DNA of 37,861 nucleotides from Candidatus Sericytochromatia bacterium (GTDB lineage Bacteria > Cyanobacteriota > Sericytochromatia > UBA7694 > JACMQJ01), in the NCBI GenBank assembly GCA_026004035.1, contig BPII01000023.1:1-37861 (forward strand), in the 5' to 3' direction. Positions 1 to 9,557 of this stretch are shown in pieces; the stretch's first letter is position 1; each line of letters starts with the position of its first letter. The notes under the pieces were generated by a model. It was not told where the DNA came from. It did no database searches and worked only from the letters and a program-made list of their open reading frames with translations. The translations under genes and the position numbers were made by a program.

Positions 1-2
1 CA

Positions 3-638
3 GCATGGGAACAATTACCACATTTACCTTATGGAAGAACATTTACAAGTATTATAGTAGAACCTGATAGTAGTATTCAAAGAATAAGTCCTTATTATCC
101 TTTGGCTTATAATTTTCCTTCTCAAGCTGGTCAAAGTGGAACAGAATTTGGTTGGTATCCTATACCTTCTAATGAAGATGAATCTAATCAACTAGTTTTT
201 TATAAAGTAGAACAAAATGGAACTGTTACAAGAATTCTTTACTATTCAGAAATTGACACAAAAGATTATAATAGTGCAAAAACTTATCTACTAAAAAAAA
301 GAATTCAAAGAAATATAAATTCAACTTCAGTAAATTATTTTATTAATGATTCTTCTGTATCAGAACAAATATTGTTGTCTGGTTTAAAATCAATACAATT
401 TACATATCCAGTTATAGAAAATTTGTTAAATTCATCGTCTCCTGAATACAATCCAACATTAAAATCTACCCTTCTATCTGTAACAGGGACATTATCAGAA
501 AAAATACATAAACAAAACGAAATATTAAATAAATATAGAAATATTATAGGTATAAAGATAAAGATAGCTGGTGAGCAAATAGGTAATAAAAGATCAACAG
601 CTTTAGAATTAGGAACGGAGGTTAATATAAGAAATTGA
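3..638 (+). CDS. PilW-like type IV minor pilin (5' partial)
   Basis: The reading frame is open to the left edge, so the N-terminal prepilin helix lies outside the window; the TTG at 102 is only an internal start. The visible 211 residues look like the C-terminal half of a PilW/GspJ-type minor pilin: a LVFYKV strand, then RILYYS, then a late IIGIKIKIAG strand and a terminal ELGTEVNIRN, the usual closing strand of this family. The stop codon overlaps the TTG start of the next gene (TTGA), indicating translational coupling with a PilX-like partner, as in pilV-pilW-pilX operons. Minor pilins prime assembly of the type IV pilus in the inner membrane. Family assignment rests on overall pattern and neighbour, so it is moderately sure. 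Confidence 0.55.
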   Translation, partial: AWEQLPHLPYGRTFTSIIVEPDSSIQRISPYYPLAYNFPSQAGQSGTEFGWYPIPSNEDESNQLVFYKVEQNGTVTRILYYSEIDTKDYNSAKTYLLKKRIQRNINSTSVNYFINDSSVSEQILLSGLKSIQFTYPVIENLLNSSSPEYNPTLKSTLLSVTGTLSEKIHKQNEILNKYRNIIGIKIKIAGEQIGNKRSTALELGTEVNIRN

Positions 639-3600
639 GAAAAAAATATTTTAAAAATGGTTTTACTTTAACACCAGCTTTATTAATACTTGTAATATTG
701 ATAATTTCAGGAACAACTTATTTACTTTATACAAATATTATAGCAAGGACAAATATTAAAATAGAAATAACAGAAGTTTCAAAATATGTAGCAGAAACAG
801 GATTATTTTATGCTAAAGCTCAATTAGCATCTGTTAATGAACTAGATTCAACAGGTAAAGGAATAAACAAATGGTTTAAATGCAAAAAATCCTATAAATC
901 TATCTCAATTTTTGTTTCCCTCTTCTAATAATAGTAATAGAAATGCATCTAATACCTCAAGAATTTCAGATTATATATATCTTGAAAATACACACCTTCA
1001 AGTAAGTAAATTTAGAATTACCTTAGAGGATGGTTCATTTATATCAAATTCAAAAACTATAACAAATTCTATTGTTGAAGGTATTGATAGATATGGAAAT
1101 AAGATATGGGCAAATTCTACAGATAAAAACTACTTTAAAGAAACAGGTTCATATAGATATGGTATAAAAGTTGATGCAATGGTGCAAAGTGGAGGTAAAG
1201 AAAGCACACAATCAATATATGCTGTTATAGATGTTCCAGTAAGTGCAATTAATTTTGCTGGTAAAGATACGGGATTTAACAGAGCTGCTAGCTTTATGCT
1301 TGCAACTAATGGTGGCGAAAACTCAAATGTACCACTTAATTTACTTAGTAATCAAGTAATAACAGGTCCTATTCACAGTAATTCTAGTATAAATTTTACT
1401 TGGAAAGGTAATTTTGATATACTAATTCCTCTAGGTGAGACATATAGGAGAGTTACAAGTAAAAAAAATGATGTTTTTACTGTAACATCTACAAGATTTG
1501 TAGGTGCTGATACAGCTGATCCATCACCACCAATTATATTTAATATGATACATGAAAGCGGACAACCTAGTAACGTTTTAACATTATTAGGACAAAACTT
1601 TAGTACATCTAATTCTAATGGATCAACAGTTGGTAATTACATTGTCTTTTATAATGATTCACCACCTAGTACAAATGTTGTTTCTGATTCAAATGTTACA
1701 AAAATATCATCAACAAAATTAAGAGTTATAGTACCTGCCGGATTTACCAAAGGAAGAATTTCTATATCAACATATGAAAGTAAAGCTGCTAATTCTGTTT
1801 ATTTAGATTTATCAAAAATAGCTACTAATCAACCTGATGTTGGACCAACTCCACAACCACCTAATAAAGTTCTTGGTATAATGCAAGTATCTAGAATTCC
1901 TACAGGACTAGAAACAGAATATATTTATACTCAACAGGATGATTATAGACTTTACTTATATAATAATCCTTCTACAAGTTATGATGATGCTTTACCTTAT
2001 ATTGTATGGGATCCACCAGGACAAGAACCAGCAGCAGGTAGAACATACAGAGTAACCTATATAACTACTCAAAATATACCTCATAAAAAACTTATTGTAT
2101 ATGGTCCATTAACTTATTCAGGTAAAGATGGAAATAATAACCCTTTACCTGTAAAATACTATTATAATCATTCACATAAAAGTAATTATACAAATGCTTT
2201 ATATCCTTATGTTTCTGATCATGACCATAGAGGTAACATATTTGGAATGTCAGGTATAAACTTACTAACTGCTACAAGACCTGATAGTTGGAATATTCTA
2301 AATCCAGGTTCTAGTCCTACTTGGGAAAAGTTTCATCAGCATGAAATGAGTGGATATAGTTTAAGCACAAATTATTCATATGATAATTTTTTTCAATGGG
2401 GAATTCCTAATGATTTTTCAGATGATAATATATATAAACCTAGTTTTGTAACAAATAGTAAATTACCACCTATTTTAAAACCTAATAATTTCAATTATTA
2501 TACTCAAAGGGAATATGCAAATCAAATATTAAAAATTATTTTAAATAAGGAATTAAAAAGAGATAATAATGGAAATTTAGAAAGTTTAAATTCAATACCT
2601 GAAGATAGAGCAAATGGTTATTATGTAGCTAATGGAGGAGTTATAGACTTTAGAGCTACGTATTTTGCAAATGATTTAAAGTATAGTATAGGCCCAAATG
2701 CAGGACAATATGTTCTACCTCTTGGAAGTCCATTAGATGCAACAGCTGTTATATACGTTAATGATAATAAAGATTCACCTGATTTCTTAAAAGTATCATC
2801 TACACAAATAAATAGCGATTATAAGTTATATACATACAGACAAATACCAAAAAATGCACCTATATTAAGTAAAGATAAAAGTACTATTCTACAAGGTGGT
2901 ATTATCTTTGTCAAAGATGGAGTTGTTAGAATAGGAGGAGCAAGTTATAAAGGTAATGTAATGACAGGTTATGTTGATAGTACAAGAGGTAGTTATACAG
3001 TAATAGATGGAAGACTTACAATAATATCATATTCAGAAACAAAACCTTCAAATTACATTAATAATGATTTAAATAGTACAACAGATAATCCAGGAGATAT
3101 TGTAATAACAGGTAATATAATTTATAAAAATAAAATTTATAAATATAAAGATCAAGTTATTTCACCAAATTATACTCATGAAGGGTTTAGACAATATAAA
3201 AGAGATGGATTATTAACAGCAACAAGTATTAACGATCCTAATGTTGTTTGGATTACTAATATAGATGATGATGGAGTAATAGATATAAATAAAAATGCTT
3301 TACAAAATGATCCTACATTAAAAGTTAATTCTTTGGGACTTTATGCTTCAAATGATATAAAAATACCTGTTATACATTATTATCAAGATCAAAGTGAAAC
3401 TTTTTATGATCCTGCAAAAGAAGATGAATTAACTATACATGGACAATTAATTGCTGGACATCAAATAACACAAACTAAAGCAGGAAGCAATAATACAGCA
3501 AGTTCAAAAAGTGATAGAATAATTCTATTTGGTGCTTTTTATTCTTTTGAAGTTCCTAATTTATCTTATTTTGATAGAGACACAGATTTAAGATTAGAAA

Positions 3601-3788
3601 CAACAAACGTATCAGATGAAGGACCAGCAAGAATTTATATATTTGACAAAGCTTTAGCAGAAATACCTTTAGGCGGCTCACCATATTTTCCTAAAGATTC
3701 TTCTTATAAACCTGAAAGTCAACAGGTAGTAGGAACTTTATTTCCTAAAATAGTCCCTGGAACTTGGAAAAATGTTACTGGTAAATAA
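635..3788 (+). CDS. Very large PilX-like minor pilin / DUF4900-like surface protein (one frameshift)
   Basis: The protein begins at TTG 635 with a short basic leader, NGFTL and a hydrophobic helix (residues about 9-31), a prepilin-like N terminus, although the usual Glu at +5 is replaced (GFTLTP). A one-base insertion between about 853 and 885 splits the gene: the first frame stops at 928, and the second is open from 867 to the stop at 3788. Joined, it is about 1,050 residues, far longer than the roughly 150-200 of ordinary PilX. The body contains a GPIHSNSSI segment and a later GLYASNDIKIPV / ELTIHGQLIAG pattern as seen in DUF4900-type proteins, and an IPT/TIG-like stretch near nt 1520-1800. 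Likely a pilus-tip or surface adhesin; the specific ligand is unknown. It is followed by an AT-rich gap, so it probably ends the operon. Confidence 0.55.
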
Positions 3789-3868
3789 ATATATAAAAAA
3801 CTTAACAAAAAATTGATAAGTGGCTAAAAAGACTTTATTTATTTGATAAAAAATCAATATTAATTGGT

Positions 3869-3900
3869 TTGACATACATTTTAAAAGATTAATTTATTAT
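3869..3900 (+). promoter_or_regulatory. Possible sigma-70 promoter for the restriction-modification pair
   Basis: A perfect TTGACA at 3869-3874 is followed by TATTAT at 3895-3900, but the 20-base spacer is longer than optimal; a weaker TTTATT at 3893 gives 18. It lies about 90 bases ahead of the putative nuclease gene. In such AT-rich DNA -10 look-alikes are common, so the -35 is the main evidence. Confidence 0.35.
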
Positions 3901-3987
3901 TTATACGAGATGTTGATAATTACTTTTTGTATTGTATAATTGTTTTTATTATATTGTTATTTGAGTTTGAGTATAAATCAAAATTTC

Positions 3988-4551
3988 ATGAATCATGAAT
4001 TATTAAATGTTATAAAAAAATATACAATAGAATCTCACAATGAATTAATTTGTTATTTACTTGAAAAGTCAAAAGATAACATCATAGCAATGTTAATTGA
4101 CTTACTTACTATGTATATAAATGATAAAAATTCTTCTACTATTAGAGAAATAATAAATGTTGTTCTAGCTGCTGGGTATGAACATAATATGGGTAAAATT
4201 GGATATAATGGTTTTAAACAAAATATAAATATAGATGGAAATTATATTAAATGTGAAGCAAAACCTAAAAATATAAACACTGAAGAGTTTGAAAAATTTA
4301 AAAAAGGCCAAAGAAAAACTTGTCCTTCTAAATTAAATGGGGGTGGTAATTTTACAGACTATACTTTTTCAAGATTTGAAAAAGATAAAAAAGAAAATTT
4401 AAATATGTTAATAAGTGGATCTATAGATGGAAGATTAATTTATATTTTAGAGTTTCCATTCAATTATCACAAATTTTTAAGTAATTTAGAAGAAAAGCTT
4501 TCTAAATGGGAGAGTAAATTATTAGGTAGTAAAACTGTAAGAGAAGTATAA
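3988..4551 (+). CDS. Putative type II restriction endonuclease
   Basis: A 187-residue protein taken from ATG 3988; the frame extends to a TTG at 3940, but that adds a hydrophobic stretch with no ribosome site. I do not recognise a named family. It carries a PD-(D/E)XK-like core: Asp83 in NIDG, then strand YIKCEAK with Glu90-x-Lys92, which is how many type II nucleases bind Mg2+. The short length, the Gly/Lys-rich loop KLNGGGNFTDYTF and above all the beta-type DNA methyltransferase gene 51 bases downstream on the same strand support a restriction role. The recognition sequence cannot be read from the protein. Alternative: another DNA-binding accessory of a solitary methyltransferase. Confidence 0.5.
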   Translation: MNHELLNVIKKYTIESHNELICYLLEKSKDNIIAMLIDLLTMYINDKNSSTIREIINVVLAAGYEHNMGKIGYNGFKQNINIDGNYIKCEAKPKNINTEEFEKFKKGQRKTCPSKLNGGGNFTDYTFSRFEKDKKENLNMLISGSIDGRLIYILEFPFNYHKFLSNLEEKLSKWESKLLGSKTVREV

Positions 4552-4602
4552 GGATTATATAGTAAAAGATTTTTACCTATTTTTATTAAGTAAAGCAAAA
4601 CA

Positions 4603-5481
4603 ATGATTTCATCTAATTATTTAAATAAAATATTTTGTGGAGACGCATTAAAAATATTAAAAAATCTTCCAGATAATTTTGTAGATATGGGGATAACTTC
4701 ACCACCTTATAATAAAGGAGAAAATAAAAGAGGTTGGTTAGTTAAAAATGTTAAATATTCTGCTTCTTCTGATAAATTACCAGAAAAAGATTATCAAAAT
4801 TTACAAATTAAAGTACTTAATGAATTATTTAGAATAATTAAAGAAGGAGGTTCTTTTTTTTACAATCATAAATTAAGATGGGAAAAAGGAGAATTATATC
4901 ATCCTATTGATTGGTTAAGAAAAACTAAATGGATTATAAGACAAGAAATAATTTGGGATAGAATGATAGCTGCTAATATAAGAGGCTGGAGATTTTGGCA
5001 AGTAGAAGAAAGAATATACTGGTTATATAAACCAAAAAATAAAAATCTTATTGGAGAAGAATTAAAATCAAAACACGCTTTATTAACTTCAATCTGGAGA
5101 TTTTCACCTGAAAAAAATAATTCTCATCCTGCACCTTTTCCAATAGAGCTACCAACAAGAGTTATTTATTCTATAATGGACGATAATAAAGGTACCATTA
5201 TTGATCCTTATTGTGGTAGTGGAACTACTTTAGTAGTTGCTAAAATATTAGGTCATAATTTTATTGGAATAGACATATCACAAGAATATGTAAATAATTC
5301 ATATCAAAGATTAAAAAACTTTGAAAATGAAAAAATAAAAGTAATTGAAGAATTACAAAAGCATGTTGTTAATAAAACATTTCAAGATAGAAAAAAAAAT
5401 AATAAATTTACAGGTAGATTCTCAAATCAAAATAAAAAACAGAAATTTATAGAAGTTTCTTTATTTGATAATAAAGATTGA
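4603..5481 (+). CDS. Site-specific DNA methyltransferase, beta class (N4-C or N6-A)
   Basis: A 292-residue enzyme that would methylate DNA with S-adenosylmethionine. Catalytic motif IV is TSPPY at residues 32-36, and the AdoMet-binding motif I comes later, DPYCGSGTT from residue 201, followed by GIDIS; this IV-before-I order defines the beta class. SPPY is most frequent in N4-cytosine enzymes but also occurs in N6-adenine enzymes. The region between holds the target recognition portion. The last 50 residues are Lys/Asn-rich. Together with the upstream putative nuclease it forms a compact type II restriction-modification unit between the pilin genes and the phospholipase gene. The reading frame is undamaged and the base composition matches its neighbours, so no recent transfer is visible. 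Confidence 0.85.
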   Translation: MISSNYLNKIFCGDALKILKNLPDNFVDMGITSPPYNKGENKRGWLVKNVKYSASSDKLPEKDYQNLQIKVLNELFRIIKEGGSFFYNHKLRWEKGELYHPIDWLRKTKWIIRQEIIWDRMIAANIRGWRFWQVEERIYWLYKPKNKNLIGEELKSKHALLTSIWRFSPEKNNSHPAPFPIELPTRVIYSIMDDNKGTIIDPYCGSGTTLVVAKILGHNFIGIDISQEYVNNSYQRLKNFENEKIKVIEELQKHVVNKTFQDRKKNNKFTGRFSNQNKKQKFIEVSLFDNKD

Positions 5482-5566
5482 CTAGCTTAATTTATAAAAG
5501 AATTGTAGTATTTATAATATTTAGAGAATAGTATTAAATTGAAAAAATACAAGATGTTTTATTATT

Positions 5567-5604
5567 TTTCAAGTAATCTTATAGGTTTCAAGTAATCTTA
5601 TAGG
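5567..5604. repeat. Perfect 19-bp tandem duplication
   Basis: The unit TTTCAAGTAATCTTATAGG occurs twice head to tail without mismatch (5567-5585 and 5586-5604). Two identical adjacent copies suggest recent slippage or an assembly stutter. Confidence 0.9.
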
Positions 5605-5721
5605 TTATAATCTAGTTCCTGTAATTTCTTTATAAATTATACTAATTGTTTTATTAATATTAACTTATTATCAATTAAAGAAAATATTTTTAGCTGGTTA
5701 CTAATTTTGTTGTTAAATTAA

Positions 5722-5829
5722 AGTTCTATAGTAAAAAAAATTATAAAACAGCATAGCGGGCAAATTTTTGCTAATATACCAGAAGATAACAAAGATCTAG
5801 AAATAACTATTTTGATAAAAACTGATTAG
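5722..5829 (+). pseudogene. Possible remnant of a small antitoxin-like gene
   Basis: A 35-codon open stretch without a start codon ends at TAG 5827. Its translation contains QHSGQIFANIPED followed by LEITILIKTD, a pattern that recalls the C-terminal strand of small AbrB/antitoxin-type proteins. It directly follows an in-frame TAA, so if real it is a 5'-truncated fragment. It may equally be chance in AT-rich DNA. Confidence 0.2.
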
Positions 5830-5835
5830 TTTATC

Positions 5836-7107
5836 TTATATAAAGTAATCAAGTTTTTCTATTAATGAATGTAATAATTTTTTACTCCAAGAAAAATTTT
5901 TATATTCCCATTTTTCAGAATTAGTTAAATGATAATCAAAATATCTTCTGTTAAATTCTTGTGTAAATTCTGGATCAGAAATTGAAACATTTAATTCCTG
6001 ATTAACATGAAAAGCTCTTCTATCTGCATTACAAGAACCTATTGTTGTCCAAACATTATCAACAGTCATTACTTTACTATGATTAAAAGTATTGTTTTTT
6101 ACACCACCTCTATAAACTTCAACACCTTCTTTTGTTAATTGATTAGAAGTTATATCACTAACTTGATCAATTAGTTTTCCGCTATCTGATTTTGCAGGTA
6201 TTAAAGCCAATACTTTCACTCCTCTTTTTTTAGCCATTATCAGTCTTTCTATAAGTTCATCATCAGAAAAATAAGGCATAGAAATTTTTATATTATCTTT
6301 TGCACCATCTATAACAGCAAATAGCATTCTTTTTATATCTTCTTCTTTTCCTTTTTCATGAGGACTTGTTACTGTTACTCTCATAGGATATGTTTTATTT
6401 TCAGTTTTTTCAAATTTAATATTTAAAGCTTCATACATTCTTGGAGTTATTGTTCCACCAGCTTTTTTCCAATCATATAAAAATTCTTTTAATGTTTCCT
6501 TTACAGCTTCACCTTCATAACTAACATGTGTATCATGCCATTTTCCAGTGGAGTATTCATTACCAATATTCATTCCACCAGTAAAAGCTACTTTTCCATC
6601 TATAATAAGTATTTTTCTATGTGTAATATTAGCTCCTTTAGAAGTAATTACACCTTTATTATATCCTTCTACATGAACACCGTTTCTTACCATATTATTC
6701 ATTAATCTTATGTCAGTATTACCTAAATGATCATATAAAAACTTGACTTCAACACCTTCTTTTGCTTTTTGTATTAAAGCGTCAGAGAATTCTCTACCTG
6801 TATAGTCATTTTTGAATATAAATGTTTCCATGTAAATACTTTTTTTGGCACTTAAAATAGCATTTTTCATAGCTGGGAAAGCTTCTGGTCCATCAATATA
6901 AAACTTAACATTATAATTATTATATGTATTTTTTGTACCTGTAGAAAAATCAATTAATTTTTCTAAATAATCTAAATTATTAGTATTGCTTTGAATTGAT
7001 TGAGTTGATATTAAACTATTTTCATCTAAAGAAGCAAGATTTAAATTACTATTACAAGCTGATATAAATAAAGCTAATAAAGATGTAATAAGTATTTTTT
7101 TTTTCAT
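5836..7107 (-). CDS. Phospholipase D / cardiolipin synthase-family lipoprotein
   Basis: A 423-residue protein with two complete HKD catalytic motifs: His163-x-Lys165 with Asp170 (THRKILIIDG), and His343-x-Lys345 with Asp350 (NHSKVMTVD). Both are followed by the usual GG/GS-x-N(I/A) segment. The duplicated HKD layout is that of bacterial cardiolipin synthases and related phosphatidyltransferases. The N terminus is a lipoprotein signal peptide, KKKILITSLLALFISAC, with the lipidated residue predicted at Cys18. Typical ClsA enzymes instead carry two transmembrane helices, so this one is probably periplasmic and membrane-tethered. Substrate unknown: phospholipid headgroup exchange is the default guess. 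An AAGGA ribosome site precedes ATG 7107. The gene appears monocistronic. Confidence 0.85.
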   Translation of the reverse strand: MKKKILITSLLALFISACNSNLNLASLDENSLISTQSIQSNTNNLDYLEKLIDFSTGTKNTYNNYNVKFYIDGPEAFPAMKNAILSAKKSIYMETFIFKNDYTGREFSDALIQKAKEGVEVKFLYDHLGNTDIRLMNNMVRNGVHVEGYNKGVITSKGANITHRKILIIDGKVAFTGGMNIGNEYSTGKWHDTHVSYEGEAVKETLKEFLYDWKKAGGTITPRMYEALNIKFEKTENKTYPMRVTVTSPHEKGKEEDIKRMLFAVIDGAKDNIKISMPYFSDDELIERLIMAKKRGVKVLALIPAKSDSGKLIDQVSDITSNQLTKEGVEVYRGGVKNNTFNHSKVMTVDNVWTTIGSCNADRRAFHVNQELNVSISDPEFTQEFNRRYFDYHLTNSEKWEYKNFSWSKKLLHSLIEKLDYFI

Positions 7108-7204
7108 AAAATCCTTTTTCTACGCTATATGTTTTATATAGTTTATAAAATTATAATCTTTCTTTATTTAAGATTAACTTATACTATAATTAACTATTTA
7201 TTAA

Positions 7205-7816
7205 TCAAGTAGTAAAAACTTTACTATTATTTTGATTGTTAGCAAAAATAATTTCTACATCTTTAAATCCTAAACTTAACAACATAGTCTTTATAAAATT
7301 TTCAGCATTTTTTTTAGCTTGATTTATATAAATTTCTTTGTTAGCATTTTTCTTTATGTCTAAGTATAAATTGGAAGTGTAACTTTTCTTTAATTCTTCG
7401 AATTCATTTTGAGTTAATAAAATACCTTTTTTAGCAAAAATTATTTTTATATCATTAGGATTAGTGCTTAAATGTAATAGTTTAACATTAGGTAAATTTA
7501 CAATTATTTTTTTATTAATTATTTTAATATCTACATTATTACTTAAATCTATACCATAAATAGCTTTAGCTGTAATCAGAACTGCAAAAGCACTTTTATT
7601 AAATGGTATATATGAGTTTTCTTCAAAAGTATCATAAGCAAATACTTCAGTTTCTAATAATTCAAGTTTTTTTATTTCCTTTAAATTATTTACAATAATT
7701 TCTTTATCTAAATATTTTGATATCTTTGTATCAAAAAAACAAGTAGCTAAAGATATTCCTAAAGTTACCAATATGCTTACAATAAATATTGAAAAATATA
7801 TTTTAAATTTAAACAT
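7205..7816 (-). CDS. DUF4230-family membrane-anchored protein
   Basis: 203 residues with one N-terminal transmembrane helix (about residues 5-28) and a periplasmic domain. The DUF4230 pattern is visible: a strand with FNKSAFAVLITAKAIYGIDL, then IKIINKKIIVNLPNVKLLHLS, a short linker, and a C-terminal helix ending in a beta strand (GFKDVEIIF). The domain's function is unknown. The gene starts one base after the ftsI stop codon, so it is expressed at the end of the rsmH-ftsL-ftsI cluster; this suggests, but does not show, a link to envelope growth. Confidence 0.7.
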   Translation of the reverse strand: MFKFKIYFSIFIVSILVTLGISLATCFFDTKISKYLDKEIIVNNLKEIKKLELLETEVFAYDTFEENSYIPFNKSAFAVLITAKAIYGIDLSNNVDIKIINKKIIVNLPNVKLLHLSTNPNDIKIIFAKKGILLTQNEFEELKKSYTSNLYLDIKKNANKEIYINQAKKNAENFIKTMLLSLGFKDVEIIFANNQNNSKVFTT

Positions 7817-9556
7817 TTAATTTTTAACCTCTGTGCTTATTAACTCCTCTTTTTTAGTTGGTGGTATATTTAGATAAGTTAATATATTACTAGCTATTTC
7901 TTTAAATACTGGAACAGCAGTTAAACTTGCATAATGTTCAGTTTGTGGGCTATCAAATAACACAAAAGAAATAACTTTAGGATTTTCAACAGGAAAAAAA
8001 CCAAGAAAAGAAGATATAACATTGCCTCTATATCTACCATTTTCTACTTTGTCAGCTGTTCCTGTTTTTCCTGCTATTGTATAACCTTTTATTCTAGTTC
8101 CTCTACCTGTTCCATGTTCATCTTCTACTACTTTTGTTAATAAATCCTTCATTTGATTAGCTACTTTTTCAGATAAAGTTCTTGTTTCTTTGCTTTTAAA
8201 AGTTTTTATTACTTTTCCATTTTTATCTATTACTTCCTTTACTATTCTAGGTTCTATTCTAATTCCTTTTCTTGGAATAGCACTCATAGCAGTAACCATT
8301 TGAATTGGTGTTACAGATATACCTTGACCAAAAGATATTGTAGATTGCCTACTAGGTCTCCAAGGTAACTCTGGTAGTATTCCTGCTACTTCTCCAATAA
8401 GTCCTAATTCTGTTGTTCTTCCAAAACCTAATTTATAAAGCAAATTTCTATGTTGAGTTGGAGGAATTCGTCTTGTTACTATACTTGTACCTATATTACT
8501 TGATGTTTTTATAATATCAACAGGCTTTAAATATCTTATTTGATTGTAAGAAACACCATGGTCATGAACTAACCATCCTTCAACTTTTATGTGTCCTGGA
8601 CATAAAACAGATTCATTTATATTTAATTTACCTGTTTCAAGAGCTAATGCTATAGAAAAAATTTTCATAGTAGAACCTGGCTCATAAATATCTGTTATAG
8701 CCCAATTTTTTAGAATATCCCAGTTATATTTTGAGTATTCATTAGGATTAAATGAAGGATAAGAAGCTAGAGCTAATAAATCTCCATTATCTAAATCCAT
8801 AATAATTGCTAAACCTCTTTTAGCTTTAAATTTTTCTACACCAGCTTTAATTTCTCTTTCAGCGATATATTGTATATTTTCGTCTATTGTAATTTTTAAT
8901 TTATTTGTTTTAATATTTTCAGTCGTATTAGGATTTTCAGCATACTTTCTTAATAATTCCATTCCTAAAGCATCTGTAAAAATTTTTTCTTCTTTATCTG
9001 ATAATAAATATTTTTCAAAAGATTGTTCAATACCTGAAAGTCCTTGATTATCTATTCCTGTAAATCCTATTACTTGAGCTGCTAACTCATTTTTAGGATA
9101 AACTCTCTTACTTTCATATTGATAGTTAATACCTGGTATTTTTAATTGTTTAATTTTATCAGAATAGCTAATATCCATTTGTCTTTTTATCCATTTAAAA
9201 GTTTTTGATTTAATTATTTTTTCTATATCTTCTACTTTTTCATCAATAACTTTTGAAATTTTTTCAGCCATTTCTCTATAAGGTATCCTTCCGTTTTCTT
9301 CCTTATATTCTTTTGGGTAACAATATAAAGATATTGTTTTTGTATCTAATGCTAATATATTTCCATTCCTATCAATTATTTGTCCTCTTTTTTTAGCTAA
9401 ATTTATAGCTTTTCTTTGCTGACTTTCAGCTTTTTGTCTTAATTCTTCAGATTTTATTACTTGTAAATAAAATAATCTTGAAAATATTATTAATAAAGCT
9501 AGAATTACAAAAAAATATACAAAAGTTATTACATTATTACTATGCCTTATATCCAA
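7817..9556 (-). CDS. ftsI: Septal peptidoglycan transpeptidase FtsI (PBP3 class)
   Basis: A 579-residue class B penicillin-binding protein that crosslinks septal peptidoglycan in the periplasm. It has a cytoplasmic tip, one transmembrane helix (about residues 9-34) and a PBP dimerisation domain. The transpeptidase domain has all three active-site motifs: Ser295-Thr-Met-Lys298, Ser352-Ser-Asn354 and Lys497-Thr-Gly499. No PASTA domains follow. Its position immediately after rsmH and an ftsL-like gene identifies it as FtsI rather than the elongation enzyme PBP2. The frame is intact. Confidence 0.93.
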   Translation of the reverse strand: MDIRHSNNVITFVYFFVILALLIIFSRLFYLQVIKSEELRQKAESQQRKAINLAKKRGQIIDRNGNILALDTKTISLYCYPKEYKEENGRIPYREMAEKISKVIDEKVEDIEKIIKSKTFKWIKRQMDISYSDKIKQLKIPGINYQYESKRVYPKNELAAQVIGFTGIDNQGLSGIEQSFEKYLLSDKEEKIFTDALGMELLRKYAENPNTTENIKTNKLKITIDENIQYIAEREIKAGVEKFKAKRGLAIIMDLDNGDLLALASYPSFNPNEYSKYNWDILKNWAITDIYEPGSTMKIFSIALALETGKLNINESVLCPGHIKVEGWLVHDHGVSYNQIRYLKPVDIIKTSSNIGTSIVTRRIPPTQHRNLLYKLGFGRTTELGLIGEVAGILPELPWRPSRQSTISFGQGISVTPIQMVTAMSAIPRKGIRIEPRIVKEVIDKNGKVIKTFKSKETRTLSEKVANQMKDLLTKVVEDEHGTGRGTRIKGYTIAGKTGTADKVENGRYRGNVISSFLGFFPVENPKVISFVLFDSPQTEHYASLTAVPVFKEIASNILTYLNIPPTKKEELISTEVKN

Positions 9557-9557
9557 A

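Larger units (their letters stand above)
5482..5835. other. Convergent intergenic region
   Basis: This 354-base gap separates the methyltransferase (+) from the phospholipase gene (-), which converge on it. It contains the 19-bp tandem repeat and a short remnant reading frame, described separately. I see no tRNA, clear terminator hairpin or other gene. Confidence 0.6.

Noticed and set aside
5482..5700. Possible CRISPR-like repeats near the tandem 19-mer
   Set aside because: Only two copies exist and they touch each other without spacers.
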